A stretch of 64,000 nucleotides of DNA from CAZNPL01 sp964574815 (GTDB taxonomy: Bacteria; Planctomycetota; Phycisphaerae; UBA1845), in NCBI GenBank assembly GCA_964574815.1, contig CAZNPL010000016.1, positions 62,001 through 126,000 of the forward strand, given 5' to 3'. Positions 51,121 to 60,345 of the stretch are shown here, piece by piece. The translations under genes and the position numbers were made by a program. The notes below the pieces were generated by a model. That model searched no databases. It saw only the letters and a list, made by a program, of their open reading frames with translations, and was not told the origin of the DNA. Within the stretch, counting starts at the first letter, position 1. Each line of letters starts with the position of its first letter.

Positions 51121-51972
51121 ATGATCTGGCAGCTTCGGCACGGAAGCATCGACTTTGGCGCCGGCCCGATCGTGATGGGCGTCCTCAACGTCACGCCGGA
51201 CTCCTTTTCCGACGGAGGCATGCACTTCGACAAAGCAACGGCCGTGTGCCGCGCGGATGAAATGGTCGAGCAGGGCGCTGGCATCATCGACGTCGGCCCC
51301 GAATCGACACGTCCCGGGTCCGACCCCGTGTCCGAGGATGCTCAAATCGACCGCATGCGACCCGTCATTGAAGGCATCCGAAGCAGACATCCCCCCATCC
51401 CGATCTCCATCGACACCCGATTCTCGGCAGTCGCCGCCGTCGCCATCGAACTCGGCGCCGACATCATCAACGACGTAAGTGCATTACGCGATGACGAGGC
51501 GATGGCCGAGCTTGCGCGTAAAACGAGTACGCCGGTGATTCTGATGCACATGCGAGGCCGGCCCAAAACCATGCAGGCCCACCCGGCGCAGATCGTCTAC
51601 GACGACGTAGTACAGAACGTGAAGGACTTCCTGGCCGAGCGCATCGCGTGGGCGGAGCAGCGTGGGCTCGATCGCAGCCTGCTCGCAATCGACCCCGGCA
51701 TCGGATTCGGGAAAACGGAGGCGCACAACCTGACGCTTATCCGGCGTCTCGCCGAATTCACCGAGTTGGGCCTGCCGGTCGTCCTGGGCGCCTCGCGCAA
51801 GCGTTTCATCGGCAACGTCCTCGACCGCCCCGATCCGAAGCACCGTCTCTACGGATCACTAGCCTGCGCCGCCGCCGGGGCCCTCGCCGGCGCACACATC
51901 ATCCGCGCGCACGACGTCGCCGAAACGGTCGACGTCATTCGTATGGCCCACGCCATCCGAACACCACCGTAG
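51121..51972 (+). CDS. folP: dihydropteroate synthase
   Basis: 283 residues. Joins p-aminobenzoate to dihydropterin pyrophosphate in folate synthesis. Pterin-binding signature motifs: VMGVLNVTPDSFSDGG, GAGIIDVGPESTRPGSDPV, ADIINDVSALRDDEAMAELA, MHMRGRPKTMQ, DPGIGFGKTEAHNL and LGASRKRFIG, with the closing His-Asp residues RAHDVAET. Full length for the family. Confidence 0.96.
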   Translation: MIWQLRHGSIDFGAGPIVMGVLNVTPDSFSDGGMHFDKATAVCRADEMVEQGAGIIDVGPESTRPGSDPVSEDAQIDRMRPVIEGIRSRHPPIPISIDTRFSAVAAVAIELGADIINDVSALRDDEAMAELARKTSTPVILMHMRGRPKTMQAHPAQIVYDDVVQNVKDFLAERIAWAEQRGLDRSLLAIDPGIGFGKTEAHNLTLIRRLAEFTELGLPVVLGASRKRFIGNVLDRPDPKHRLYGSLACAAAGALAGAHIIRAHDVAETVDVIRMAHAIRTPP

Positions 51973-52011
51973 GGTGTATCAGCCTGAGGAAGGCGGCGAC
52001 CGGGTTGTGCC

Positions 52012-53343
52012 TTAGCCGCTGACGACCCAGCGCATCATGTCTCGGACGCTGGCGCCTTTGCCCTGCATGAGGATGCCGACGCGGAAGATCCGGCTGGCCG
52101 CGAAGACGCATAAGACCGTGGTCAACACTACCAGTCCCACGCCCAGGATGGGTTGCCAGATGGGAATGCCCGGCGGAACGGCTTGGCGGACCATCATCAG
52201 CATCGGTGTGGCCGGGGGAAACAACGACACGACGATGGAAAACAGCGATTGCGGCTCACGCACCACGTTCATCCAGACCATCATCGGGAGGATGATGAGC
52301 ACCATCACCGGCATCACGGCGCTTTGGGCCTCGCGATGATCGCTGCACGCGGCGCCGGCCGCGATGAATACGGCCCCGAACATGGTCACGGCCAGTGCCA
52401 GATAGGCCAGGAACCAGCCCAGCAGATGAAACGGCACGTGGTCCATCACCTGGTAGCGGTCGGCCATCACCAAACCGCCGAGCATGTAGACCAGAACGAT
52501 CGTGATCGACACGCCCACCATGCCGACCAGCTTGCCCATCATCCACTGAAACGGCGTGACCGCGGCCAGCAGGACCTCGGCGATCCGCTGCGTTTTCTCC
52601 TCCAGAACGCTCTGGATCAGCGGCGACGCGCCCACGATGATGACCATGAACATGAGCATCAAAAGAAAGACCGGAATCAGGAAGCTGGCCGCCTCGTCCA
52701 CCTTGTCCGCCCCGATCTCACCGGTGGCCTCGTCAAGCGCGACGAGCCCGAAGTGCTCCAGATCGGACGGGCGCGTCGCCCAGGCCACCTTCTCGGCGTC
52801 CAGACCGGTCTTGCTGAACCGCCATTCCTGCACGGCCTCCGTGACCGTTCCCTGCAGCCAACGCCGCAGATCGAAGTAGGTCGGCGAGTTCGAATAATAC
52901 TTGATGACCGGCTCGGTCTTGTCGGCCGCAGGATCCAGCGCATCGGCGCGGATCTCCGCGAACGCAAACAGGTCGCCTTCGCGAATGCGACGCGAGAGAT
53001 CAAGCAGAAGCTCGTCTCGATCTCGCCCGCTCGGATCCACCTGCTCGAGCACGAATCTGGGAAGGAGCTGTTTTGAGGTGCGCTGACCGGTTTCCTCGTC
53101 TTTCTCGAAGATGGCCTTGGCGTTTCGCCGCTCCGCCGCCTCTTCCATGTCGTCGTACAACTCGCCACTGCGATCAATGACGGCCAGCTTCTTGGTGGTG
53201 GTGTCCACTTTATCTTCAAAAATCACTTGCGCGACGATGCCCAGGCTCATGAACACCGGCATCAGCACCAGTGTGATCACGAACGCCTTGGACTTGACAG
53301 CCGCGAAGTATTCCCGCACCGCAACGACGATGACCTTATGCAT
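52012..53343 (-). CDS. ABC-2 type transporter permease (NatB-like)
   Basis: 443 residues. N-terminal helix (AFVITLVLMPVFMSLGIVAQ), a large extracytoplasmic domain (about residues 45-230), then six or so helices (LIPVFLLMLMFMVIIVGASP to VLTTVLCVFAASRIFRVG). The EEKTQRIAEVLLAAVTPFQW motif is the conserved cytoplasmic loop of NatB-type exporters (Na+ or other substrates). Overlaps the ATPase gene by 8 bp. The true substrate is unknown. Confidence 0.9.
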   Translation of the reverse strand: MHKVIVVAVREYFAAVKSKAFVITLVLMPVFMSLGIVAQVIFEDKVDTTTKKLAVIDRSGELYDDMEEAAERRNAKAIFEKDEETGQRTSKQLLPRFVLEQVDPSGRDRDELLLDLSRRIREGDLFAFAEIRADALDPAADKTEPVIKYYSNSPTYFDLRRWLQGTVTEAVQEWRFSKTGLDAEKVAWATRPSDLEHFGLVALDEATGEIGADKVDEAASFLIPVFLLMLMFMVIIVGASPLIQSVLEEKTQRIAEVLLAAVTPFQWMMGKLVGMVGVSITIVLVYMLGGLVMADRYQVMDHVPFHLLGWFLAYLALAVTMFGAVFIAAGAACSDHREAQSAVMPVMVLIILPMMVWMNVVREPQSLFSIVVSLFPPATPMLMMVRQAVPPGIPIWQPILGVGLVVLTTVLCVFAASRIFRVGILMQGKGASVRDMMRWVVSG

Positions 53344-54253
53344 GTTCTTCCTCCCGAGCCTCCGGGCCGGCGATCCGGACGAAGATGTCGTGCAGCGACG
53401 GGTGGGCGTGCTCGAAGTGATGAACGGTGCCGAGCTTCATCAGATGCGCCAGAACGTCCTGGGTGTTCACACCCTCCTGTACCCGCAGCTCCTGGTATCG
53501 GCCGAAGTCTGCGACGCTCGCGACGCCGGGTAAGCCATCAAGACGCGATCCGTTCAGATCGACCTTCACCCGCAGCGTGTCCATGCCGTATTTCGCCTGG
53601 ATCTCGTCCAGCGTGCCGTCGAGGACCTTGTTGCCCTTGAAGATCATGAAAATGTAATCGCACATTCTCTCGGCCACGCTCATGTCGTGCGTCGAGAAGA
53701 TGATCGTCGCCCCGGTGCGTTTGAGATCGAGGATGAGCTCGATGAACAGCGAGGTATTGACCGGATCGAGACCGGCCAGCGGCTCGTCGAGGATGATCAG
53801 CTCCGGCTTGGAGATGACGGTGCAGATGAACTGCACCTTCTGGGCCATTCCCTTGGAGAGCGCTTCCACCTTTTTGTCGGCCCACTCCTCGAGCCCCACC
53901 TTCTCCAGCCAACGGTCGATATCCTTGCCCGGGCGGGTGCGGCCCTTAAGCTCGGAATGAAAGCGAATAATTTCCTTCACCTTCATTTTCCGGTAGAGGC
54001 CCCGCTCTTCGGGGAGGTAGCCGACGCGATCCGTCGCGGCGCCCGTCCCGATCACATCCTGCCCTAGCACGCGGATCGTCCCCGAGTTCGGGTAGATGAT
54101 CCGCATGATCATTCGCAGGGTGGTCGTCTTCCCCGACCCGTTGGGGCCGATGAACCCATAGACCGAGCCGGTCGGCACGTTCAGGGTCAGATGATCAACG
54201 GCCGTGAAAGTGCCGAAACGCTTGGTAACCTCGTTCAATTCAACCGCGTTCAC
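53336..54253 (-). CDS. ABC transporter ATP-binding protein (NatA-like)
   Basis: 305 residues with all motifs: Walker A GPNGSGKTTTL, Q-loop VGYLPEERGLYRKM (the PEERGLY form is typical of NatA-type exporters), signature ALSKGMAQKVQFICTV (SKGMAQ variant), Walker B LIILDEPLAGLDP, and H-loop TIIFSTHDMSVAER. A C-terminal DUF4162-like regulatory part (about 225-305) follows. First gene of a two-gene export operon with the permease downstream. Confidence 0.93.
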   Translation of the reverse strand: MNAVELNEVTKRFGTFTAVDHLTLNVPTGSVYGFIGPNGSGKTTTLRMIMRIIYPNSGTIRVLGQDVIGTGAATDRVGYLPEERGLYRKMKVKEIIRFHSELKGRTRPGKDIDRWLEKVGLEEWADKKVEALSKGMAQKVQFICTVISKPELIILDEPLAGLDPVNTSLFIELILDLKRTGATIIFSTHDMSVAERMCDYIFMIFKGNKVLDGTLDEIQAKYGMDTLRVKVDLNGSRLDGLPGVASVADFGRYQELRVQEGVNTQDVLAHLMKLGTVHHFEHAHPSLHDIFVRIAGPEAREEEHA

Positions 54254-54503
54254 AGCAAGGACTCGCTAAATTGGCAGGAAAGGACCGGGCAACCACACCA
54301 GTAGCATACACCACACCCCGCCCGCGCGCGCAGCTTTAACTGTTGGAAAATGTAAGATCACGTGCGCGCCCGGTCAATTCAAATTCGTGCTACAACGACA
54401 CTCTCCGGCTGCACAAAACGGCGTTAGCTGCATCAGCGGCTCACGATGCAGCCGCGGGCCCGAGGCGCAGCGAAACTCGACGTTGCGACAACATCGCGGA
54501 GCT

Positions 54504-54833
54504 TCATTCCTCCGGCGACGGACGGTCGACGGTGTAGAGGAACCAGCGCGATTTGGCGGAACCCGACCCCGACGGCTGGCGTGTGAAGTAAACGGTCCAG
54601 ATCGATCCGTCCGACATCTTCAAACGGTAGTAGTGGCGCCGAAGGTACCGCTGTCCGGCGGAGCGGCCGCCTTCCGGCTCGGAGTGTTTCCAGACCTTCA
54701 TTTCCTCGGCGATCTCGTAGAAATGCCCGCGCCAGGTAAAGCCCCTGGGCAGACCCGGCTCCCCGCGCCCCATTGGGCCGACGTCGAAAGTCTGCCGCCG
54801 CGGTTGAATCGGTTCGCTGACGAATTGCACCAT
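54504..54833 (-). CDS. DUF6504 family protein
   Basis: 109 residues from ATG 54833, chosen because homologous sequence begins VQFVSEPIQPRRQTFDV and GGGGAGG lies upstream; the longer frame adds about 100 low-quality residues. Core motifs: RGEPGLPRGFTWRGHFYEIA, YLRRHYYRLKMSDGSIWTVY. DUF6504 is a small soluble family of unknown function seen in actinobacteria and planctomycetes, often near DNA-repair genes; no such neighbour here. Confidence 0.8.
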   Translation of the reverse strand: MVQFVSEPIQPRRQTFDVGPMGRGEPGLPRGFTWRGHFYEIAEEMKVWKHSEPEGGRSAGQRYLRRHYYRLKMSDGSIWTVYFTRQPSGSGSAKSRWFLYTVDRPSPEE

Positions 54834-54988
54834 GCGCGGCCTCCCCACGATGCCGCTGCGCTCCGTCCCTGACGGGGTCCAGCGATCGACCGCCCGCAAA
54901 GCACCATTGGCACTGCGAGCCTTATCGCGGTGCTCAAAACCGCATCGCCCCTTTTGCCGGGCAGGCGGCCCTGCCTTCCAACCTCCGT

Positions 54989-57232
54989 TCAGGACGATTC
55001 GTCTGACGCCTCGTCCTTCGGTGCCTTGTCCTCCGGCGTATCCTTTCCGCCCGAGGGCGTGTGGCCAATGGCGTACAGGTGATGAATCGTACGGATGAAG
55101 ATCATCCCGTCCGAGATGGCGGGAGTGGCAAGACACGGCTCGCCCATAAAATTCAGGGCAAGCGGCTCGATCGCATTGTCCTTGACGGTTTCGGTCACGA
55201 AGACCTCGCCCTCTTCGCTGATGAAGTAGAGTCGCCCGTCGGCGGCCACCGGCGACGCCGTCCAGGACCCGCAGCCTCCCAGTTGCAGGGCGCCCACCAG
55301 CCGCCCCTTATCCTCATCGGCACAGATCATGGCTCCGTAGTCCCGCAGAAGATAGAGATGGTCGCGATAGGCAAGTGGCGTCGTTGTAAACACGCCTCGC
55401 CGACCTTTTCGCCAGGCGACGTACTGATTGGCGTCGGCCCGCGGAGCAAGCGTGATGTTGCCCTCGGCATTCGGGCGAATGCTATAGATCGGCTTCAGCG
55501 GCTCGTAGCCACTGGTCACGATGATGTACGGGTCAGCGAACACGGGCGTGGGTATCGAGATTCGCGATTCGCCCTCCATGATCCACAGCAACTTGCCCGT
55601 ATCGGCCTCGTAGCCGCGGATGGCGCGGCTGCCGTTTGTGACCACCTGGGTGCGCCCCTCCGATTCCACGATCGTCGGCGTCGACCACGACGGGTACTCC
55701 CGCCGCAGCCAGTTCCAACGCGGCTCACCCGTCTTGACGTCGTAGGCGGCGATAAACGAGTCCTCCTGCCGATCACACTGCGCGATCACCATGCCGTCGT
55801 GGATGATGGGCGAACTGCCGAACCCCCACTGATAATGCGGATCATAAAACCACCCGGCGTTCAGCACTCCGAGATCCTTTTCCCAGAGCAGCTCCCCATC
55901 GAAGTCGTAGCAGAACAGCCCCCCGGAACCGGCGATGACCACGATGTGCTTGCCGTCGGTGGCCGGTGTCGAGTTGGCGTGGCTCCACTTGCGAAGCCGG
56001 CTCACACGCGGGACGCCCTGATGAACCACACGATCCCAGATCACGCCGCCGTCGCCCTTGCGAAGGCAGAGCAGGCGCCACGTGTGTGGCTCGTCATTGT
56101 CGGACACGACGGCTGTGTGCTCAAACGGGCCGAATTCGAAATCCGCTTCGCCGCTGTCCTTAACTGCCGTGAGGATGAAGATGCGATCGCCCCACAGGAT
56201 GGGCGAGGCGTGTCCCAGACCCGGGATCGGCGTTTTCCAGCGGATATTGTGCCCCGTCTCGACGTTCCAGTGAATCGGCGGGTGCTGGCCGTCGGCGACG
56301 CCCGCGGCGCGGGGACCTCGGAACTGCGGCCAATCGAGCGGCTTTTCCACCGGCTTTGGTCTGTCCTCGACCGTCGAGCGGTCGGGGATGTTCGGATATG
56401 AGGCGCGATTCGGCGGCGTGCCCACGGGCTCGTACCGGACCTCCTGACCGCCCTGCCGCAGCATGGTGTATTCGCACCGCCCGTCTTTCACGTAAAAGAC
56501 GAACGTGATGTCGGGGACTTCTATGGCCGTGATCGTGCGGTCGGTGAGGGCGCGAAATGTGTACTCCGGCTGGTCGGGGAATTTCCCCTTCATGTAGGCT
56601 CCAAACGGACGAAAGGTCACGGGGGAGCCGAGGTACCGTGAGTGGTAGCTGCCGGCGTAGATGGCCTGCTTCTCGGGCGGAAGGGGGTGTGACGGCGCCG
56701 GCAGGGGCTTGGCGCCCGCGTTTTTCAGCAGGTGGGCCAGATCGGCATGCCCGGCCACCTCGGCCTCTGCCAGGGCGTAGCTTAGCAGGCGGGCCGGCGA
56801 TTCCGAGTGCCGGTTAAGGTTCTTGAGAATCCCCTTGACCAGGCCGACATGTCCGACCCGGGCGGCCCGCAGAAGCACATCTTCCGACACTTTGGCGCCG
56901 TTCTCGGCGAGGACCTGGAGAATATCAAGGTGTCCGCGATGTTCGGCCCGATCCGCGGGCGTGTAACCATAGACGCCGTCGGAGATGTTCACATCGGCGC
57001 CGTGAGCAAGGAGCCACTTGACCACGTCCAGATGCCCGCGGTCGGCAGCGATCGAGAGGGCGGTTACGCCGAACGGAGACGTCTCGTCGATGTCGATGCC
57101 CTCGTCGATTAGTGCGTCGAGCCGATCGATTTCTCCCTTGCCGGCCGCATTCAGTAGGTCTTCGGCCTCCTCAGGCCCGGCAATTACAGCGGTAACCAGG
57201 GACAGCACGACGAGGATGCAGCGATGCATCAT
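54989..57232 (-). CDS. secreted ankyrin-repeat plus PQQ-type beta-propeller protein
   Basis: 747 residues with a signal peptide (RCILVVLSLVTAVIAG). Residues 20-170 contain three to five ankyrin repeats (FGVTALSIAADRGHLDVVKW, YGYTPADRAEHRGHLDILQV). Residues 170-290 are a linker with beta structure. Residues 300-720 form a propeller of the outer-membrane-assembly/PQQ type: WPQFRGPRAAGVADGQ is the planctomycetal PQQ-like start, then blades with GDRIFILTAV, YDVKTGEPRWNW, YEADTGKLLWIMEG and DGRLYFISEEGEVFV. It ends in a charged tail. No catalytic residues are evident; binding role is inferred. The ankyrin-propeller fusion is unusual. tRNA-Tyr lies about 100 bp upstream of its start. Confidence 0.85.
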   Translation of the reverse strand: MMHRCILVVLSLVTAVIAGPEEAEDLLNAAGKGEIDRLDALIDEGIDIDETSPFGVTALSIAADRGHLDVVKWLLAHGADVNISDGVYGYTPADRAEHRGHLDILQVLAENGAKVSEDVLLRAARVGHVGLVKGILKNLNRHSESPARLLSYALAEAEVAGHADLAHLLKNAGAKPLPAPSHPLPPEKQAIYAGSYHSRYLGSPVTFRPFGAYMKGKFPDQPEYTFRALTDRTITAIEVPDITFVFYVKDGRCEYTMLRQGGQEVRYEPVGTPPNRASYPNIPDRSTVEDRPKPVEKPLDWPQFRGPRAAGVADGQHPPIHWNVETGHNIRWKTPIPGLGHASPILWGDRIFILTAVKDSGEADFEFGPFEHTAVVSDNDEPHTWRLLCLRKGDGGVIWDRVVHQGVPRVSRLRKWSHANSTPATDGKHIVVIAGSGGLFCYDFDGELLWEKDLGVLNAGWFYDPHYQWGFGSSPIIHDGMVIAQCDRQEDSFIAAYDVKTGEPRWNWLRREYPSWSTPTIVESEGRTQVVTNGSRAIRGYEADTGKLLWIMEGESRISIPTPVFADPYIIVTSGYEPLKPIYSIRPNAEGNITLAPRADANQYVAWRKGRRGVFTTTPLAYRDHLYLLRDYGAMICADEDKGRLVGALQLGGCGSWTASPVAADGRLYFISEEGEVFVTETVKDNAIEPLALNFMGEPCLATPAISDGMIFIRTIHHLYAIGHTPSGGKDTPEDKAPKDEASDESS

Positions 57233-57330
57233 TCCAGACCTCCAGATGACCTATTCGACCCGCGGGGGCCGGAGAAATATCGTATCGCGTCGGTGGTCCG
57301 GGGAAAGCGACGCGAGGCGAGCGTATCGAC

Positions 57331-57413
57331 TGGGCGCGGGAGGATTCGAACCTCCGAAGGCGAACGCCAACGGGTTTACAGCCCGTCCCCTTTGGCCACT
57401 TGGGTACACGCCC
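57331..57413 (-). tRNA. tRNA-Tyr (anticodon GTA)
   Basis: Class II tRNA with a long variable arm: acceptor GGGCGTG/CGCGCCC (one wobble), anticodon stem ACGGG/CCCGT with loop CTGTAAA (anticodon GTA), variable arm TGGCGTTCGCCT, T-arm CGGAGG TTCGAAT CCTCC. Discriminator A at 57331; CCA not encoded. Confidence 0.95.
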
Positions 57414-57658
57414 TCGGCATCAAGTCGCCAACTTGTGTCAGCGTCCGAATCGTACGTGGCCGCGGGCCGCAGGTCAACCGAGCCGGCAGTGCAGAGCACT
57501 GCACCGCAGCACTTCGCCGCGCATGTCCGTCGCTCAAGGGGCTTCGGACTCACCTTGCAGATACCCGCGAGGGCCGGCCGCTGGACGAAAGCGTTGCGAT
57601 GCAGTATCGGGAACCACGTGCCTGACAGTGCTCTGCGAGAGTGGGCCGGGTGCGTCAT

Positions 57659-58753
57659 ATGAACGCAAGCGACATGGCGCGCGAGCCAATGGACCGTACG
57701 GCGAGGCAATTGAAACTGGTTTGGGCGGCGATGCTGGCATCCTTGCCAGCTTGCGCTCCGCGGCCGGAACCGATCTTTGACGCGCAGCGCTCGCCGATCG
57801 TCTGGCCGGCCCCGCCGGAGCCGCCCCGCATCCGGTACATCGGTCAGCTATCAAGCTCCGGCGATCTGAAGGCTCCGGCCAAGCCGTTCGAGGCGCTGGG
57901 GAACCTGTTCGTCGGCCCCGAAGCACCCGAGTGGTTCTATGGCCCGCGGTCGGTGATCACGACGGATCGCGGTCGGAAGGTGTGGGTGGCTGATCCGGGC
58001 GGCCGGTGCATCCACGTCCTCGATCTGGAGGAGCGAAGCTACGCGAAGGTGCAGCAGGTCGGGCCGGCGCAACTGCTCACCCCGGTCGGTCTGGCAACCG
58101 GGCCTGACGATTCGGTGTACGTCTGCGATTCGGAGCGCGCGGCCATCGACCGTCTCTCCGGAGCGACGGGAAAGTGGGTCGAATCGGTGCCTTTACCGGT
58201 GGATGTCGGCCGGCCGGTGGCGGCGCTGTACGACGCGCAGGCGGACGAGCTGTGGGTGGTGGACGTTTCGGCCCATGACATCAAGGTTCTGCAACGTGAC
58301 GGCACGCTGTCTCGGATCGTGGGGCGTCGGGGTAACAAGCCTGGAGCGTTCAACTTTCCTTGCGACATCGTCGCCGACGGGGAGCGCATCTGGGTGGTCG
58401 ATACCGGCAATCATCGCGTGCAGGCGTTGAATCGGGCAGGTGAGCCGCTGACGGCGTTTGGGGAGGCCGGCGACGGAACGGGCGACCTGGCCATGCCCAA
58501 GGCGCTGGCAATCGACAGCGGGGGCCACCTCTACGTCGTGGACGCCCGCTTCGAGAACGTGCAGATCTTCGACCGGGAGGGAAGGCTTCTGCTGGTTTTC
58601 GGCGAGGAGGGCAACGGTCCGGGCGAGTTCTGGCTTCCGGGCGGCATCCACATCGATGAGACCAACCGCATCTGGGTGTGTGATTCGTACAACAAGCGGG
58701 TCCAGGTCTTTGAGTACGTCCAACCGGCCGTGAGCAACTCGGCCGGGCCATAA
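57659..58753 (+). CDS. NHL-repeat lipoprotein
   Basis: 364 residues from ATG 57659 (ATG 57689 is an alternative). Lipobox LASLPACAPRPE. Six NHL blades can be counted: GRKVWVADPGGRCIHVLDLE, DDSVYVCDSERAAIDRLSG, DELWVVDVSAHDIKVLQRDG, GERIWVVDTGNHRVQALNRA, GGHLYVVDARFENVQIFDRE and NRIWVCDSYNKRVQVFEYV, giving one closed propeller. NHL propellers are interaction platforms; in similar loci they lie next to redox or cytochrome genes. Here the downstream plus-strand genes are a Cys-rich TPR protein and a polyferredoxin. Confidence 0.88.
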   Translation: MNASDMAREPMDRTARQLKLVWAAMLASLPACAPRPEPIFDAQRSPIVWPAPPEPPRIRYIGQLSSSGDLKAPAKPFEALGNLFVGPEAPEWFYGPRSVITTDRGRKVWVADPGGRCIHVLDLEERSYAKVQQVGPAQLLTPVGLATGPDDSVYVCDSERAAIDRLSGATGKWVESVPLPVDVGRPVAALYDAQADELWVVDVSAHDIKVLQRDGTLSRIVGRRGNKPGAFNFPCDIVADGERIWVVDTGNHRVQALNRAGEPLTAFGEAGDGTGDLAMPKALAIDSGGHLYVVDARFENVQIFDREGRLLLVFGEEGNGPGEFWLPGGIHIDETNRIWVCDSYNKRVQVFEYVQPAVSNSAGP

Positions 58754-59213
58754 GCGACGCGTTGGAGGACCCGACGTTGGAGTACGCGTTGGACGGAAAC
58801 GCGGGACGCCGTCGGCGCCGAATGCGTCCGGCGCCGGCTCGCGTGTTGGTTCATGGGCGGGGCCCGTGGTCGATTCCTGTGTGCTCCCCTCCGCGCCGTC
58901 ACCTCGCCCGATTGCTTCGGGGGTTGCGCCAAATGCCCCAGCGGCGCGCGGCCAGTCGCCCGGAAGCGGCCATCAATGGCGAAAAAACGCATGTCAATGC
59001 ATCCCGCGGCCGTATAATAGATCCCCGATGTGACTTGGACGAGACGTCCCCCGGAACGTCCTTTGCCGACAGGAACCGGAAGAGGTCTGGTCGAAGAGCA
59101 CTGGTCAGGAGGGGAGGAGCCGCTCGATACAAACCGATAGACGACGCCGGTCCCACAGCGGGCGGCGGGTAACTTCCCAGGTAAACGAACTTCAGCAGAG
59201 CAGGAGATGGACC
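58754..59213 (+). promoter_or_regulatory. 460-bp spacer with a promoter before the TPR gene
   Basis: No gene seen. At 59013-59018 there is a perfect TATAAT, with ATGTCA (58991-58996) 16 bp upstream as a -35 (4 of 6). It would give a leader of about 190 nt for the gene at 59214, which has CAGGAGAT near its start. Confidence 0.4.
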
Positions 59214-60119
59214 ATGAGAATCGGCATGCGTGTGACCTTGTTGGCGGTGGGCATTTTGGCGGCCTTGCTGTGCCGGGATGCGGTGGCTTCCGGTGACGCC
59301 GCGGCACTTCATGCGAAAGGCGAGCAGCTACTGGCGGAGGCCGAGTTCGACCGGGCGCTGGAGGCTTTCGCCGGCGCCGTCAGAGGCGAGCGGGACAACG
59401 CGGAGTATCGTAAAAGCTACCTGCTATGTAAGCGCGTGATCCAACTGCGCGGGCGACTTAACAGCCAGACCGACCCGGAGGCTTGGCTGACAACGGCCAA
59501 GCCGCTGCAGGCCTACTATCGCACGCACCACATCCATTCCGAGGCGCTCGTGCTGAATCAGGCCATCCACGATCGGTTCCCCGGGGCGGAGTCGGCCGCA
59601 GCGCTGGCAGAGTCCTACCTGGAAATCGACAAGCCGGCCAAGGCCGTCGCGGTCGTTGAGGGTCTTCCGGCCGAGGCGGCGACGCCGCAGACTCAGGTGT
59701 TGCTGGCCCTCGCGCTGGCGCGGCAGCAGCGGCTGGAGGAGTCGCGTTCGATCGCGGAGGGGCTAGGCACGGATGTGAAGGACGATCCGGACTATCTGCG
59801 GCATCTCGCGTGCGTGCGTGCGCTTCTCAATGACGGCGACGGAGCGACCGAGGCCCTGACTCGCTCATTCGAGCAGACACCGCCGGCCATACTGGCAGCG
59901 GCGAAGGTCGAAGTCAGGGACTGCCGGGATTTTGCCGGCCTGACCGACACGCCGGCGTTCGCCAAGGCGATGGAGACGGCCTCGAAGGTGGAGGCGTCCG
60001 GCTGCAGCGGCGGCGCCGGCTGCGGGAAGTGTCCCAAACGGAAAGCGGCGAAGGACGGTGAGAAGACGCCGTGCGGCAAGCCGGTCGCGGAAGCTCCTTG
60101 CGGGCACGACAAGGGTTGA
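59214..60119 (+). CDS. secreted TPR protein with Cys-rich C terminus
   Basis: 301 residues from ATG 59214 with a signal peptide (RVTLLAVGILAALLCRDAVA). TPR-like helices follow: AALHAKGEQLLAEAEFDRAL, EAFAGAVRGERDNAEYRKSY, then a second group (ESYLEIDKPAKAVAVVEGL, VLLALALARQQRLEESRSIA). The last 40 residues are Cys/Gly/Lys-rich (CSGGAGCGKCPKR, PCGKPVAEAPCGHDKG), suggesting metal or disulphide binding. Downstream is a polyferredoxin. Function unknown. Confidence 0.8.
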   Translation: MRIGMRVTLLAVGILAALLCRDAVASGDAAALHAKGEQLLAEAEFDRALEAFAGAVRGERDNAEYRKSYLLCKRVIQLRGRLNSQTDPEAWLTTAKPLQAYYRTHHIHSEALVLNQAIHDRFPGAESAAALAESYLEIDKPAKAVAVVEGLPAEAATPQTQVLLALALARQQRLEESRSIAEGLGTDVKDDPDYLRHLACVRALLNDGDGATEALTRSFEQTPPAILAAAKVEVRDCRDFAGLTDTPAFAKAMETASKVEASGCSGGAGCGKCPKRKAAKDGEKTPCGKPVAEAPCGHDKG

Positions 60120-60345
60120 TTCGTTTGAAGTGAGGTTCGCGGGGTCAGGCACGACGGGCGAATGAGTGCGATTGTTCTTGAGCGGCGAGCCGGCACGTGA
60201 AGAACGTTCCGCTGCACTGATGAAAAGCAGCGGCAGGTGGCAACAGGCAAAGAGCACGAGAGAACGCGCCGCCACTGGTCAAGAGCAGTGGCACACAGGC
60301 TCGGCACCTCTCTCGAGCAGCAGCCCGTACGCTTGCGAGATCTAG
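60120..60345 (+). other. 226-bp spacer with two related hairpins
   Basis: CCGCTGC/GCAGCGG (60209-60233) and GCCACTG/CAGTGGC (60271-60292), each with a purine-rich loop ending AAAAGCAG or AAGAGCAG and followed by GGCA. They may be a duplicated leader or terminator element before the polyferredoxin gene. Confidence 0.35.

Noticed and set aside
60214..60226. CTGATGA as a hammerhead ribozyme core
   Set aside because: No stem II and no GAAA/cleavage-site arrangement around it; the match is a loop sequence of a simple hairpin.
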